DNA of 64,000 nucleotides from Priestia megaterium (GCF_009497655.1 NZ_CP023317.1:4369501-4433500); one strand, 5' to 3'; shown: positions 47,613 through 57,678, numbered from the stretch's first letter. Translations and numbers: made by a program. Notes: generated by a model from the sequence alone, not told the origin.

Positions 47613-48638
47613 TTAGCGATATGAATCGCTTGTACGATTTTTAAATAAATCAATGTGTTCTAACGCTTTACCAGTTCCAATTGCAACACAGTCAAGCGGA
47701 TCTTCTGCGATGACAACCGGCATATTTGTTTCTTCACTAATAACTTTATCTAAATTACGTAGCAATGCGCCACCGCCTGTTAATACAATACCGCGATCCA
47801 TAATATCTGCCGCAAGTTCAGGTGGTGTTTTTTCTAATGTACTTTTTACTGAATCGACAATAGAAGCCACTGTATCTTTTAGCGCTTCTGCAATTTCTTC
47901 TGCTGAAATTTCGATTGTTTTCGGTAGACCTGTTAGTAAGTCACGTCCGCGAATTTCCATGTTTTCAATACCTTCTGGAATTCCGGCAGAACCGACTTCT
48001 ACTTTTAATGCTTCTGACGTACGCTCACCGATCATTAAATTGTAATTCTTGCGAATATATTGAATAATCGCTTCATCCATCTCGTCCCCAGCGATACGGA
48101 TTGACTGACATGTTACGATTCCGCCTAAAGAAATAATCGCAACTTCTGTTGTTCCTCCACCAATATCTACTACCATACTTCCCGTTGGCTCCCAAACCGG
48201 TAGATTGGCGCCGATTGCTGCAGCAAACGGTTCTTCAATTGTATACGCATCACGCGCGCCAGCCTGACGAGTCGCATCAATAACGGCACGCTTCTCAACA
48301 GCTGTAATGCCAGAAGGTACACAAACCATTACATACGGCTTACCCGCAAACAAACTTTTTGTTTTTTGAGCTTGATTGATGTAATATTTCATCATCGTCG
48401 CAGTTGTTTCGTAATCTGCAATAACTCCATCTTTCATTGGACGAAGGGCTACTACGTTCCCAGGTGTACGACCAATCATATTTTTTGCATCGTTACCTAC
48501 CGCAACGATTTGTTTTGTATCAGTTTGCAAAGCCACAACAGACGGCTCACGCACAACAATTCCTTTTCCTTTTACATAAACGAGCGTATTTGCAGTACCC
48601 AAATCTATTCCAAGGTCTCTAGTACCGATTCCAAACAT
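47613..48638 (-). CDS. mreB: Rod shape-determining actin homologue MreB
   Basis: Membrane-associated filament protein that organises lateral wall synthesis. The 341-residue protein has the actin-fold phosphate loops ([32 protein letters not shown]) and the nucleotide-contact [15 protein letters not shown]. The start is ATG 48638 with AAAGGAAGAG upstream; an upstream in-frame GTG at 48662 would add eight residues over the ribosome site. The 230-base gap upstream, up to radC, holds no recognised gene; a TTGACA lies near 48745 on the minus strand. Confidence 0.97.
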   Translation of the reverse strand: MFGIGTRDLGIDLGTANTLVYVKGKGIVVREPSVVALQTDTKQIVAVGNDAKNMIGRTPGNVVALRPMKDGVIADYETTATMMKYYINQAQKTKSLFAGKPYVMVCVPSGITAVEKRAVIDATRQAGARDAYTIEEPFAAAIGANLPVWEPTGSMVVDIGGGTTEVAIISLGGIVTCQSIRIAGDEMDEAIIQYIRKNYNLMIGERTSEALKVEVGSAGIPEGIENMEIRGRDLLTGLPKTIEISAEEIAEALKDTVASIVDSVKSTLEKTPPELAADIMDRGIVLTGGGALLRNLDKVISEETNMPVVIAEDPLDCVAIGTGKALEHIDLFKNRTSDSYR

Positions 48639-48867
48639 GTGTCTCTTCCTTTCTCTTACCAAAATGCAAAGGTAAAAATTCCATAATTCAATTTCTTCAT
48701 TTCATAAGTAACATTTTTTATTTTCTATACTTTTTTCATAGATGTCAACGCCAAATATTGTATGATAAAAAGTCATACTTTGTCTATTAATAACGAATGA
48801 TTGTAAAGAACTTGTCATTTAAAATCATGACTACTATTATAACCCAAGGATTTTAAAAAGCATAGCC

Positions 48868-49554
48868 TTACATGTATCCTTTTTCTTTTAAACTAATATA
48901 TTTTCGATCTCCGATAATTAAATGATCTAACAATTCAATTCCTATGATAAATCCGCACTCTTTTAAGCGCTTCGTTACCTCTATATCTTCTCTGCTGGGA
49001 GTAGGGTCGCCGGAGGGATGATTATGAATACAAATAAGAGATGCAGCTGAACGGCGAAAGGCTTCTTTAAATACTTCTCTTGGATGGACAATAGATGAAT
49101 TGAGGCTTCCGATAAAAATGGTTTGCTTGTGGAGAACTTGATTTTTCGTGTTGAGGTATAAACAGACGAAATGCTCTTGGGACAGCACGCGCATTTCTTC
49201 CATCACATAATTAGCTCCGTCTTCAGGGCCATGAATGGTATATCGCTCACTAGATTTCCGCTGTACAATCCTCTTACCTATTTCAATAGCCGCTATAATT
49301 TGAATCGCTTTTGCAGGTCCGATACCTTTAATATTCATCATTTCATCAAGCGATGCATGCTGTAAAAGTTGAAGACCTTCAAAATGCGTTAATATGCGAT
49401 TGGACAGCTGAAGAACAGATTCATCTTTGGTTCCGGTGCGCAGCAAAATAGCAATAAGCTCGTGGTTAGAAAGACTAGAAGCACCCATTGCCACAAGGCG
49501 CTCTCGAGGTCTTTCATCTTGAGGAAAATCTTTAATTAGCAATGATTGATCCAA
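48868..49554 (-). CDS. radC: RadC family protein (JAMM metalloprotease fold)
   Basis: A 228-residue protein. The N-terminal helix-hairpin-helix part (IKGIGPAKAIQIIAAIEIG) is followed by the JAMM/MPN+ domain with HNHPSGDPTPSREDIEVT, the metal-binding motif. Despite the name, a DNA repair role is doubtful. I chose TTG 49554, which has AAGGAG eight bases upstream; a GTG at 49563 overlaps that site. It lies 15 bases after maf, between it and mreB, as in B. subtilis. Confidence 0.95.
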   Translation of the reverse strand: MDQSLLIKDFPQDERPRERLVAMGASSLSNHELIAILLRTGTKDESVLQLSNRILTHFEGLQLLQHASLDEMMNIKGIGPAKAIQIIAAIEIGKRIVQRKSSERYTIHGPEDGANYVMEEMRVLSQEHFVCLYLNTKNQVLHKQTIFIGSLNSSIVHPREVFKEAFRRSAASLICIHNHPSGDPTPSREDIEVTKRLKECGFIIGIELLDHLIIGDRKYISLKEKGYM

Positions 49555-49569
49555 TTTCGTCACTCCTTT

Positions 49570-50139
49570 TTAGTAGACGAAACCGTATTGTTTTAGCTCA
49601 CGTATTGTTCGGGAGAGCGGCAAGCCCACCACGGAGAAATAGTCTCCTTCAATTTTTTTAACTAGCGCAGCACCGAGACCTTGAATTCCATAAGAACCAG
49701 CCTTATCCATAGGCTCTCCTGACTCTACGTACTGTACGATTTCATCTTGTTCAATCGGCCAAAACTCTACATCAGTTTGTTCATAAAACGTATGAACTTT
49801 TGCATTTGATACGAACGCTACTCCAGTTAACACCTGATGTTTTTGACCTGACAGCATCGTAAGTGTTTCAATCGCTTCTTGTTTCGTTTTTGGCTTTCCT
49901 AAAATACGATTGCCATATACGACAACTGTATCGGCGCCTAGGACCATATCCTCTTTATAATGCGAAGCGACGTCCACTGCTTTTTGCCTAGCTAAATCCA
50001 TTACTACCTCGGACGGAGTGTATGATGGATTGACGATTTCTTCAATTGTACTAACGTGAACGGTAAAGGAAATGTGAAGCTGCTGAAGTAATTCTTTTCG
50101 ACGAGGAGAGCCTGAGGCTAAAATTAATGTTTGTTTCAT
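49570..50139 (-). CDS. maf: Maf nucleotide pyrophosphatase
   Basis: House-cleaning pyrophosphatase that hydrolyses dTTP/UTP or modified nucleotides; overexpression blocks septation in Bacillus. The 189-residue protein has the N-terminal ILASGSPRRKELL, the conserved Asp region VLGADTVVVYGNRILGKP, and the C-terminal GSYGIQGLGA. The start is ATG 50139 with AGGTGAG upstream. It heads a unit with radC, downstream of spoIIB. Confidence 0.96.
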   Translation of the reverse strand: MKQTLILASGSPRRKELLQQLHISFTVHVSTIEEIVNPSYTPSEVVMDLARQKAVDVASHYKEDMVLGADTVVVYGNRILGKPKTKQEAIETLTMLSGQKHQVLTGVAFVSNAKVHTFYEQTDVEFWPIEQDEIVQYVESGEPMDKAGSYGIQGLGAALVKKIEGDYFSVVGLPLSRTIRELKQYGFVY

Positions 50140-50215
50140 ACATCTCACCTTTGCATTTTGATTTAAAAAAAGAAGGACACACCGTTATTTTAGCAATTTC
50201 ATCTCTAAATGACAA

Positions 50216-50249
50216 TAAACAAGTGAGGCAGCATTACACTACCTCACCT
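50216..50249 (-). terminator. Probable terminator of spoIIB
   Basis: GTGAGG...CCTCAC (with an additional inner AG/CT match) is followed on the minus strand by a T-rich but interrupted TTGTTTATT. It adjoins the spoIIB stop. Efficiency is uncertain. Confidence 0.6.
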
Positions 50250-50250
50250 G

Positions 50251-51264
50251 TTAAGACGTTACAAGGCTTTCATACTGCTGAAGAGCTTTTAACACGTATC
50301 CCTGAGCAAGCCAAGCGTCTTTACTGCTTTTATTGTCTTCATATGAAGAAAGAGAAGCCGCAGCCTTTTGAAGGGTTCTCACCATGGTTTTAATGTCTTC
50401 ATTTGACGCTTCTTTCTGAACTTTTGTCAGCTCTTTTTTCAAAGATTTGATATCGGCTACCCGCTCTCCCTCAATCGCTTTAACAGATTGATCTAAGAGA
50501 TTAGCCATAAACGGCTGCGCTGTTGTTATAACCGTTTGATCTTTTTTCCCTAATTCGCTGGTGGGCTTAATTTCATAAGACTTTACATATACATCTTTAC
50601 CTTGTTGTTTATACGTTTTACTAAGTGCCTTTGCTTTTTCTTCTCCAGTGGCAGCACCAACGACAAGAGAATAGGTTTTAGGTGAAAAAATCTCGCCTGC
50701 TTCGTTCTCTTCTTTCCATTTATCCATTGCTTTATTTGCAGCAGTTTTTGATGAAAAAGCACCTGCTTGCACAATGTAAAAGGAAAAAGGGTCTAAAGTA
50801 GAAGCAGCAGCTGACGTATCCTTCGATTCCTGTTCGCTTTTCTTTTCAGCTTTACCAACACTTTCAGTGGCAGACGCTGTTTGAGCAGCTTTTTCTTCTT
50901 TCGCTCGCTCACTTGTTTGTGCTTTTCCTACAGGCTGTTCGCTTCCTGTCATCATTTTCACACCAACCATACCGATGCCGCTGCCTATTCCGACTGCTAG
51001 TAATACAATCACAGCCGTTCGTTTGATCACACCGCCGTTTACTGTTTTAATCGAAACATTTTTAGGGTGTAATCGCGGCTTTTTCTTCTTTTCATTTCTT
51101 ACATCTTCAATAAACACCACTTTATTTTCTTCCACATGAGAATCTTTGGATGCCGGTTCCGGAAGAACCCACGTAAATTCGTCTTTTTCCGGCGCTTGTT
51201 CTTCCTTCTCATCCTTAGATTGACCATTGATTTTAATTGAAATTTTTCGTTCCTGCTTGTCCAC
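50251..51264 (-). CDS. spoIIB: Stage II sporulation protein B (SPOR domain)
   Basis: Septal protein that aids engulfment by helping the SpoIIDMP machinery localise. The 337-residue protein has a charged cytoplasmic N-terminus, one membrane helix (about residues 83-105, RTAVIVLLAVGIGSGIGMV), a low-complexity linker and a SPOR domain (SFYIVQAGAFSSKTAANKAM) that would bind denuded septal peptidoglycan. The GTG at 51264 is chosen, as AAAGGCGGTGGGG stands just before it; an in-frame start at 51333 has no site. Position between comC and maf matches B. subtilis. Confidence 0.92.
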   Translation of the reverse strand: MDKQERKISIKINGQSKDEKEEQAPEKDEFTWVLPEPASKDSHVEENKVVFIEDVRNEKKKKPRLHPKNVSIKTVNGGVIKRTAVIVLLAVGIGSGIGMVGVKMMTGSEQPVGKAQTSERAKEEKAAQTASATESVGKAEKKSEQESKDTSAAASTLDPFSFYIVQAGAFSSKTAANKAMDKWKEENEAGEIFSPKTYSLVVGAATGEEKAKALSKTYKQQGKDVYVKSYEIKPTSELGKKDQTVITTAQPFMANLLDQSVKAIEGERVADIKSLKKELTKVQKEASNEDIKTMVRTLQKAAASLSSYEDNKSSKDAWLAQGYVLKALQQYESLVTS

Positions 51265-51360
51265 TGCCCCACCGCCTTTAGTTAACGTAGTCTTAGTACC
51301 GGTTGTAAGCTGAGGTAAACCGACATAAAACATACACTTTTTTCCATGCTATCATAGAAG

Positions 51361-51394
51361 AAAAAAAAAATAACAAGACATTTGTCGTCTTGTT
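51361..51394 (-). terminator. Terminator of comC
   Basis: AACAAGAC and GTCTTGTT are perfect arms; a run of ten T follows (interrupted once by A) on the minus strand. Confidence 0.9.
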
Positions 51395-51451
51395 ACAAAA
51401 GGTTTTCGCTATTTAGTTACAGAAATTTTAACTTTGTCGAAGACTTGAAGC

Positions 51452-52207
51452 TCAATAAAAATAGTTGCTAACATACCAATCTATCAATTCGTTTCCATGA
51501 AAATAAGCAGCGATTGTCCCTATAAAAATAAAAGGAACGAAAGGAATTGGTACACCTACCTTTGCCTTTTTCATTAATAATGCTCCTATACTAACGGTTC
51601 CGCCTATTAATATAGCTAAAAAAAGTGATAGCAAAACAAGCTTTACTCCAAGCACAATACCAATCAAACCATACAATTTAATATCTCCTTCTCCAAGGCC
51701 TCCTCTGCTGAGAAATGCGATTAGAAAGAGGAGAAAAAATGCGATTCCTCCTCCCATTAAAGAATCACTCCACGAAGTTAATGGAATGAAAAGACGCTCA
51801 AGAAGAAAGATAGGCAAAAAGAAAAGCAGCACCTTATTTGGGACAATCATATAGGCTATATCTGAGACAACGATAATTGTTAAAAAAGAAACAAAAGTTA
51901 ATATGACAATCAGTTCTAACGTCATATTCAATTTTAAAAAAGCATATACAAATAAACTTCCTGTCGAAAATTCTACGAACGGGTAGATGAAGGAGATTTT
52001 TTTGCGACACATACTACATTTTCCTGCATTTTTAATGTAGGAGACTACGGGGATTAACTGTTGTGGAGAAAGAACGTATAAACAGTGTGGACAATGAGAT
52101 CTTGGAGATAAAATAGATTTTCCCTGAGGAATTCTAAGGCCTGCTACGTTGTAAAATGAACCTAGAGTGATACCTGAAACGAATAGATAAAGGTAAATTA
52201 TACTCAT
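51452..52207 (-). CDS. comC: Type IV prepilin leader peptidase ComC
   Basis: Membrane aspartyl peptidase that processes the competence pseudopilins (ComGC type) before assembly. The 251-residue protein has the zinc-binding cysteines (SHCPHC and CSMC), the two catalytic Asp motifs (VVSDIAYMIVPN and GLGEGDIKLYG, the GxGD motif) and about seven membrane helices. The start is ATG 52207, with GGAG four bases upstream; it overlaps the stop of the preceding small gene as ATGA. So comC is translationally coupled to a pilin-like small gene. Confidence 0.95.
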   Translation of the reverse strand: MSIIYLYLFVSGITLGSFYNVAGLRIPQGKSILSPRSHCPHCLYVLSPQQLIPVVSYIKNAGKCSMCRKKISFIYPFVEFSTGSLFVYAFLKLNMTLELIVILTFVSFLTIIVVSDIAYMIVPNKVLLFFLPIFLLERLFIPLTSWSDSLMGGGIAFFLLFLIAFLSRGGLGEGDIKLYGLIGIVLGVKLVLLSLFLAILIGGTVSIGALLMKKAKVGVPIPFVPFIFIGTIAAYFHGNELIDWYVSNYFY

Positions 52208-52398
52208 ACGACTCCTTCCATTTCAGGGGTATAGAATACTAACTGTAGATTTTCTTTTGAATGGGGCAATGTATCTTTTCCTTTTAAATAGCTGCCAATA
52301 AACGGTATGAGAAAAGCTGCTAGAAGACCTATTACGATAACCAGTATGATCACTTGCGTGAGAGAAAGTCCTTTATTCTCTTTTGACAGTTTATCCAT
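52204..52398 (-). CDS. Small type IV pilin-like membrane protein
   Basis: A 64-residue frame starting at ATG 52398 with GAGG seven bases upstream (an in-frame GTG two codons earlier overlaps the site). A short basic leader ending KENKG is followed by LSLTQVIILVIVIGLLAAFLIP, the layout of a class III prepilin signal, with Gly at -1, but with Gln rather than Glu at +5. The remaining 28 residues are too few for a normal pilin head. The overlap with comC, the prepilin peptidase gene, supports a functional link. It could instead be an unrelated single-span protein. Confidence 0.7.
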   Translation of the reverse strand: MDKLSKENKGLSLTQVIILVIVIGLLAAFLIPFIGSYLKGKDTLPHSKENLQLVFYTPEMEGVV

Positions 52399-52426
52399 TT
52401 CCACACCTCTCTTTTATTGATTAGTA

Positions 52427-52477
52427 TCAAACAGCTCCTTCATTAATAAACTGAATCTTAATACCCATAAAAGTCAT
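52427..52477 (-). CDS. Possible 16-codon peptide upstream of the pilin-like gene
   Basis: On the minus strand, AAGGAGG is followed ten bases later by ATG and a 16-codon frame (MTFMGIKIQFINEGAV), 28 bases before the pilin-like gene. The ribosome site is strong, but the frame is too short to judge by composition. It may be a leader peptide or chance. Confidence 0.2.
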   Translation of the reverse strand: MTFMGIKIQFINEGAV

Positions 52478-52552
52478 ATTCTGTATGCCTCCTTCCTTAA
52501 AACACACCTTTTATAGGTAATAAGGATTATACCACTAAAAAACAAAAACAGC

Positions 52553-52583
52553 ATAAAAAAACGTCTGCAAAAGCAGACGTTTT
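52553..52583 (-). terminator. Terminator of the DUF420 gene
   Basis: AAAAAACGTCTGC and GCAGACGTTTTTT pair around AAAA; a T7 run follows on the minus strand. It is adjacent to the gene's stop. Confidence 0.93.
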
Positions 52584-53141
52584 TTAATAGTAAGGAGCCA
52601 TAAATAAGTAGACAATTACACCTGTAAGGCTTACATAAAGCCAGATTGGCATTGTCCATCGCACAATTTTTTTATGTTTTTCAACTTGCATTGTCCAGCC
52701 CCACACAAGTGCAAACAGTGCCAGCGGAACGATAATCGCTGCTAAGAAACTGTGTGTGATCAAAATAAAGAAGTAAATGGGACGAACAATTCCTTCTCCA
52801 CCAAACGTAGCTGTTTCCGTTGAGATATAGTGGAACGTTAAATATGAAACTAAAAAGAGCAGTGTAGAAGTGAATGCCGCTAAGATAAACCCTCTATGAG
52901 CATTGATGTTTTTTCTAAAGATTGAAATCAACGCTGCAACTAAAAAAATAAACGTAAAACTATTCAAAATAGCATTTAACCGTGGAAAGATAGTCAAATC
53001 AAAACTTACTTTTCCTTGATAGCCAATATTCGAAAAGAATAGCAGTAAGATAATAACATTCGCTATCACTGAAAAGGTAAGAATAATACCGGTAAAGTTT
53101 TTATTACTTTTCGGTACAATTTTTTCATTATTCTTACTCAT
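52584..53141 (-). CDS. DUF420 membrane protein (YozB/CtaM-like)
   Basis: A 185-residue protein with five membrane helices and conserved His residues (NAHRGFILAAF, LTFHYIS, LITHSFLAAIIVPLAL, EKHKKIVRWTMPIWLYVSLTG), the hallmark of the DUF420 family. Members include B. subtilis YozB and Staphylococcus CtaM, the latter needed for maturation of aa3-type cytochrome oxidase. The start is ATG 53141, with AAGGAG upstream. It is a single-gene unit between folC and the comC group, a place where I do not recall such a gene in B. subtilis. Confidence 0.85.
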   Translation of the reverse strand: MSKNNEKIVPKSNKNFTGIILTFSVIANVIILLLFFSNIGYQGKVSFDLTIFPRLNAILNSFTFIFLVAALISIFRKNINAHRGFILAAFTSTLLFLVSYLTFHYISTETATFGGEGIVRPIYFFILITHSFLAAIIVPLALFALVWGWTMQVEKHKKIVRWTMPIWLYVSLTGVIVYLFMAPYY

Positions 53142-53264
53142 GTTAACAATCTCCTTATTTAGTGATGTACATGTTTATTATATATCACTTACCTAGGGGG
53201 TGAAAGTGACAATACTTTGAACTTAGTGCTTCCTTATTATTTGTATCCCTTTCTTACATTATGT

Positions 53265-53295
53265 TAAAAGCAGCAAGAGTTCACTTGCTGCTTCT
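53265..53295 (-). terminator. Terminator of valS-folC
   Basis: AAGCAGCAAG and CTTGCTGCTT form a perfect stem, followed on the minus strand by TTTTAAC. It abuts the folC stop. Confidence 0.8.
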
Positions 53296-53297
53296 GC

Positions 53298-54596
53298 TCA
53301 TTTGAGAAGAAAGGCCCGCACTTCTGATATAAAATACAGAGACCCTGTAATCACGACCATGTCTTGTTCACCTGTCGCCTTTTCCTTTACGTAAGCAATT
53401 GCTTTTTTCCACTCCTCGTCCATATGCTTATTACGATGAGTACTCATCTCATAAAGCTCCCCAGCTGCGCGAGCACGAGGAAAGTCAAACGACGTAAATG
53501 TAATACTTGCAGCGATTGTTTCAAGTTCTTGGACCATTCGATCAGCGCTTTTATCATTTAAGCAGCTGAAGATTAAATGAATGTTTCGATCTTCATAATG
53601 AAGGCGTAAAGTAGATAACAAGCTATCAATGCCTTCTGCATTATGAGCCCCGTCAATAATCGTTAAAGGATGCTCATTTACTATCTCAAAGCGGCCGTTC
53701 CACTTTGTATGCTGAATCCCTTTTATCATTTGCTCATTGGAGATAGAAAGCTTTTTCTTTTCTTTTAAATAACAAACGGCCATCACAGCCAAAGCTGCAT
53801 TTTTAACTTGATGATAGCCAAGCATATTTAATTGCAAGTGTTCAAATGTACCATACGGCGTTTTTAACGTAAAGCCTTCTCCATTTGCTAAGGGCTCATA
53901 GTTTTCAATTTTAAATTCTTTTCCTAACACAAATAACGAAGCCTGCTTCAAATTTGCCTCTTCTGTAATGACGTCAAGCGCCTTTACTTGCTCTGCACCA
54001 GTAATAATAGGGACTTCTTTTTTAATAATCCCCGCTTTTTCTGCTGCAATTTCTTCTACCGTATCACCTAGTATCGCCATGTGATCAAATCCAATGTTTG
54101 TAATAATACTCACCATAGGATTCACAACGTTTGTTGAATCATATCGTCCCCCAAGACCTGTTTCAAACACAACATAGTCAACTGAATCATGATAGCCGAA
54201 ATAAAGAAAAGCCATGATTGTAATCACTTCAAATTCCGTTGCTGACCCTAAGTCCGTATGTTCTAGTCGCTCCACTACAGGCTTTACTTCCTGAACAAGA
54301 GCGGTCATTGCTTCATTTGAAATAGGCTGTCCATTCACGCTAATCCGCTCATTAAATGTTTCGATATAAGGGGAAGTAAACGTTCCAACTTTATACCCTG
54401 CTTCTTCTAACATATTTCGCAAATACGAAACAGTAGAACCTTTACCATTCGTCCCAGCAACGTGAATAGCATTTATATTTTGCTGCGGAAAATCAAGCTG
54501 CTCTAGCATCCATTCCATTCGTTCTAACCCCGGCTTGATTCCAAAGCGAAGTCTGTTATGAATCCAATCAAGCGCTTCTTCATATGTCGTTATCAT
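53298..54596 (-). CDS. folC: Folylpolyglutamate synthase/dihydrofolate synthase
   Basis: Adds glutamate to dihydropteroate and to folates. The 432-residue protein has the Mur-ligase type P-loop (VAGTNGKGSTVSYL), the catalytic FEVITIMAF and GLGGRYDSTNVV motifs, and a C-terminal domain starting near NGRFEIV. The start is ATG 54596, with AAAGGTG eight bases upstream. It lies downstream of valS, separated by a terminator-like hairpin. Confidence 0.96.
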   Translation of the reverse strand: MITTYEEALDWIHNRLRFGIKPGLERMEWMLEQLDFPQQNINAIHVAGTNGKGSTVSYLRNMLEEAGYKVGTFTSPYIETFNERISVNGQPISNEAMTALVQEVKPVVERLEHTDLGSATEFEVITIMAFLYFGYHDSVDYVVFETGLGGRYDSTNVVNPMVSIITNIGFDHMAILGDTVEEIAAEKAGIIKKEVPIITGAEQVKALDVITEEANLKQASLFVLGKEFKIENYEPLANGEGFTLKTPYGTFEHLQLNMLGYHQVKNAALAVMAVCYLKEKKKLSISNEQMIKGIQHTKWNGRFEIVNEHPLTIIDGAHNAEGIDSLLSTLRLHYEDRNIHLIFSCLNDKSADRMVQELETIAASITFTSFDFPRARAAGELYEMSTHRNKHMDEEWKKAIAYVKEKATGEQDMVVITGSLYFISEVRAFLLK

Positions 54597-54636
54597 CTTT
54601 TATTCACCTTTCTTTTCCATCGCTATTATTATGTAA

Positions 54637-54671
54637 AGAAAAAGCGTCGCTATACAAGCCACGCTTTTTCT
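54637..54671 (-). terminator. Hairpin terminator after valS
   Basis: AGAAAAAGCGT and ACGCTTTTTCT pair around a 13-base loop; T5 is part of the distal arm on the minus strand. It may reduce valS read-through into folC. Confidence 0.75.
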
Positions 54672-54692
54672 GTTGGTTTATTAACCCATTGA

Positions 54693-57335
54693 TTATCCGC
54701 GTAATTCAGCAATACGAGACTGAACAGCTTCACGTTTTTCAACGTAATCTTGCTCTTTTGCACGCTCTTCTTCTACTACTTTAGCAGGCGCTTTTGCAAT
54801 AAAGCCTTGGTTGTTTAATTTCTTTTGTACACGTTCTACTTCTTTGTTTAACTTATCGTGTTCTTTTTCTAAACGGGCGATTTCTTCTTCGATATTAATT
54901 AAACCTTCAAGAGGTAAAATTAATTCTGCGCCTGTTACAACAGCAGTCATCGCTTTTTCATCTAATGAAACATCGGTTGAAATTACAAGCTCACTTGGAT
55001 TACAGAAACGTTCTACATACGCACGATTCTTTTCAAGCTGACTTTGAATATTTTCATCTTTAGCTTTAATAAATAATTTTACTTGTTTGCTCATCGGCGT
55101 GTTCACTTCAGCACGAATGTTACGAACAGCACGGATAATATCTACAAGTAAACGCATATCGTTAGCAGCTTCTTTATCCGAAAGCTCAGCGCGTACTTCC
55201 GGCCATTTAGCTACTGTAATTGATTCACCTTCATGCGGCAAGCTTTGCCAAATTTCTTCAGTAATAAACGGCATGAATGGATGTAAAAGTCGCATTGTGT
55301 TATCAAGTACATAAGCTAAAATTGAGCGAGTGGTCTTTTTAGCTGCTTCATCTTCTCCGTAAAGAGGAAGTTTAGCCATTTCAATGTACCAATCGCAGAA
55401 GTCATCCCAAATAAAGTTATAAAGAATGCGTCCAACTTCACCAAATTCATATTTGTCAGCTAATTTTGTTACGTGCTCAATCGTTTCATTTAAGCGCGTT
55501 AAAATCCATTTATCCGCAACTGACTTTTCGCCTGATAAATCAAGCTCTTCAAATGTGATGCCGTCCATGTTCATTAATGCGAAACGAGAAGCATTCCAAA
55601 TTTTATTTGCAAAGTTCCATGTCGCTTCGACTTTTTCAAAGCTAAAGCGTAAATCTTGTCCCGGTGAGCTTCCTGTAGATAAGAAATAGCGAAGAGAATC
55701 TGCACCGTATTTCTCGATTACTTCCATTGGATCTACGCCGTTACCAAGTGATTTACTCATTTTACGACCTTCAGCATCTCGTACAAGACCGTGAATAAGT
55801 ACATCGTCAAACGGACGTTTACCCGTAAATTCAAGACCTTGGAAAATCATACGAGATACCCAGAAGAAAATAATGTCGTAGCCCGTTACAAGCACATTTG
55901 TTGGGTAGTAGCGTTTGAAATCAGCTGCATCCACATCCGGCCAGCCCATTGTTGAGAACGGCCATAGCGCTGAACTGAACCATGTGTCTAATACATCTGA
56001 ATCCTGTTCCCAGTTTTCGATATCTGCTGGAGCCTCATGATCTACGTATACTTCTCCAGTTTCTTTATGATACCAAGCTGGAATGCGGTGTCCCCACCAA
56101 AGCTGACGCGAAATACACCAGTCGCGAATATTTTCCATCCAGTGTAAGTATGTCTTTTCAAAACGATCAGGCACAAAGTTTACTTTTTCTTCTTGTTTTT
56201 GAAGATCTACTGCTTTATCTGCTAACGGCTGCATTTTTACAAACCACTGAGTTGATAAATAAGGTTCAACAACGGCACCGCTTCGTTCACTGTGACCTAC
56301 TGAATGCATGTGGTCTTCAATGTCGAACAATACGCCGTCTTCTTGAAGGTCTTTAACAATTTGCTTACGGCAAGCAAAACGATCCATTCCTTCATATTTA
56401 CCTGCTTTGTCATTCATCGTACCGTCTTGATTCATCACTAAAATACGCTCTAAATTATGACGGTTTCCAATTTCAAAATCGTTCGGGTCATGAGCAGGCG
56501 TAATTTTTACTGCACCAGAACCGAATTCCATATCTACATAATCATCGCCTACGATTGGAATTTCACGACCTACAATCGGAAGGACAACCTTTTTGCCGAT
56601 TAAGTGCTTATAGCGATCATCTTCAGGGTGAACAGCTACAGCCGTATCTCCTAGCATTGTTTCAGGACGAGTTGTTGCGATTTCAATATGTCCAGAACCA
56701 TCTGCCAACGGATAGCGCATATGATAAAACGCACCTTGTACATCTTTGTAAATAACCTCGATGTCTGAAAGAGCTGTTTTTGTAGCTGGATCCCAGTTAA
56801 TAATATATTCTCCGCGATAGATTAACCCTTTTTTGTAAAGCGTTACGAATACTTCGCGCACTGCTTTAGAAAGGCCTTCATCAAGCGTGAAGCGCTCGCG
56901 TGAATAGTCTAAGCCAAGTCCTAGCTTCGACCACTGCTGGCGAATAAAGCTTGCATATTCTTCTTTCCATTTCCACGTTTCGGCTACAAAATTTTCGCGG
57001 CCTAGATCGTAGCGGCTTTTCCCTTCGCTGCGAAGCTTTTCTTCTACTTTTGCCTGCGTTGCAATCCCCGCATGGTCCATGCCGGGAAGCCATAAAACGT
57101 CATAGCCTTGCATGCGCTTCATACGCGTTAAGATGTCTTGTAACGTTGTATCCCAAGCGTGGCCTAAATGCAGCTTGCCCGTTACGTTTGGGGGTGGAAT
57201 TACAATTGTATATGGCTCTTTTTCAGGGTCATTTGTTGCTTCAAAAAACTTCCCGTCTAACCAATACTGATAACGATTTTCTTCAACGGCTTTTGGATCA
57301 TACTTCGTTGGAAGAGTCACTTCTTTTTCAGACAT
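54693..57335 (-). CDS. valS: Valyl-tRNA synthetase
   Basis: Class I synthetase that charges tRNA-Val and edits threonine. The 880-residue protein has the HIGH-type motif ([15 protein letters not shown]), the editing domain (about 200-340; [21 protein letters not shown]), KMSKS ([11 protein letters not shown]) and a C-terminal coiled-coil arm (about 810-880). The start is ATG 57335 with GGAGG eight bases upstream; an in-frame ATG five codons earlier precedes that site. A T-box leader controls it. Confidence 0.97.
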   Translation of the reverse strand: MSEKEVTLPTKYDPKAVEENRYQYWLDGKFFEATNDPEKEPYTIVIPPPNVTGKLHLGHAWDTTLQDILTRMKRMQGYDVLWLPGMDHAGIATQAKVEEKLRSEGKSRYDLGRENFVAETWKWKEEYASFIRQQWSKLGLGLDYSRERFTLDEGLSKAVREVFVTLYKKGLIYRGEYIINWDPATKTALSDIEVIYKDVQGAFYHMRYPLADGSGHIEIATTRPETMLGDTAVAVHPEDDRYKHLIGKKVVLPIVGREIPIVGDDYVDMEFGSGAVKITPAHDPNDFEIGNRHNLERILVMNQDGTMNDKAGKYEGMDRFACRKQIVKDLQEDGVLFDIEDHMHSVGHSERSGAVVEPYLSTQWFVKMQPLADKAVDLQKQEEKVNFVPDRFEKTYLHWMENIRDWCISRQLWWGHRIPAWYHKETGEVYVDHEAPADIENWEQDSDVLDTWFSSALWPFSTMGWPDVDAADFKRYYPTNVLVTGYDIIFFWVSRMIFQGLEFTGKRPFDDVLIHGLVRDAEGRKMSKSLGNGVDPMEVIEKYGADSLRYFLSTGSSPGQDLRFSFEKVEATWNFANKIWNASRFALMNMDGITFEELDLSGEKSVADKWILTRLNETIEHVTKLADKYEFGEVGRILYNFIWDDFCDWYIEMAKLPLYGEDEAAKKTTRSILAYVLDNTMRLLHPFMPFITEEIWQSLPHEGESITVAKWPEVRAELSDKEAANDMRLLVDIIRAVRNIRAEVNTPMSKQVKLFIKAKDENIQSQLEKNRAYVERFCNPSELVISTDVSLDEKAMTAVVTGAELILPLEGLINIEEEIARLEKEHDKLNKEVERVQKKLNNQGFIAKAPAKVVEEERAKEQDYVEKREAVQSRIAELRG

Positions 57336-57398
57336 AATGTATACCTCCATAATATAAAGTTTCAGTCTTTAGAAACTGTGTAAAGCTTTTATAAACAT

Positions 57399-57672
57399 AA
57401 AAAAACTCCTTTCCTAATAAAAGGACGAAAGGAGTTGATTTCGCGGTACCACCTTTTTTTATAGACGTATCCCGTTTGATAAGCCTATACACTTCATTTC
57501 ATAACGGTTGATTAACCGGCTTTTTCTACTGAGCTATGCAGCTGTTCAAAAAAGCTACTCATAGGCGACATTCCGAGTGCACATTCTTAAGAAATCTCAC
57601 AGCAGCTGATTTCTCTCTCTGAAAGACGAACATCCCGTACTCTTCCTATTCACTGTATTTATGTATGAATTT
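57399..57672 (-). promoter_or_regulatory. T-box riboswitch of valS
   Basis: The minus strand has the T-box core AGGTGGTACCGCG (about 57442-57454), then a terminator (AACTCCTTTC with GAAAGGAGTT and T7) at 57399-57436. Stem I contains AGTA on its 5' side, CAGAGAGAG distally, and GAATGTC on the 3' side; GTC (Val) at 57567-57569 is the likely specifier, which agrees with the gene downstream. Confidence 0.92.
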
Positions 57673-57678
57673 CTCTTA

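Noticed and set aside
56951-57337. 128-codon plus-strand frame
   Set aside because: Entirely antisense to valS, with no ribosome site or family resemblance.
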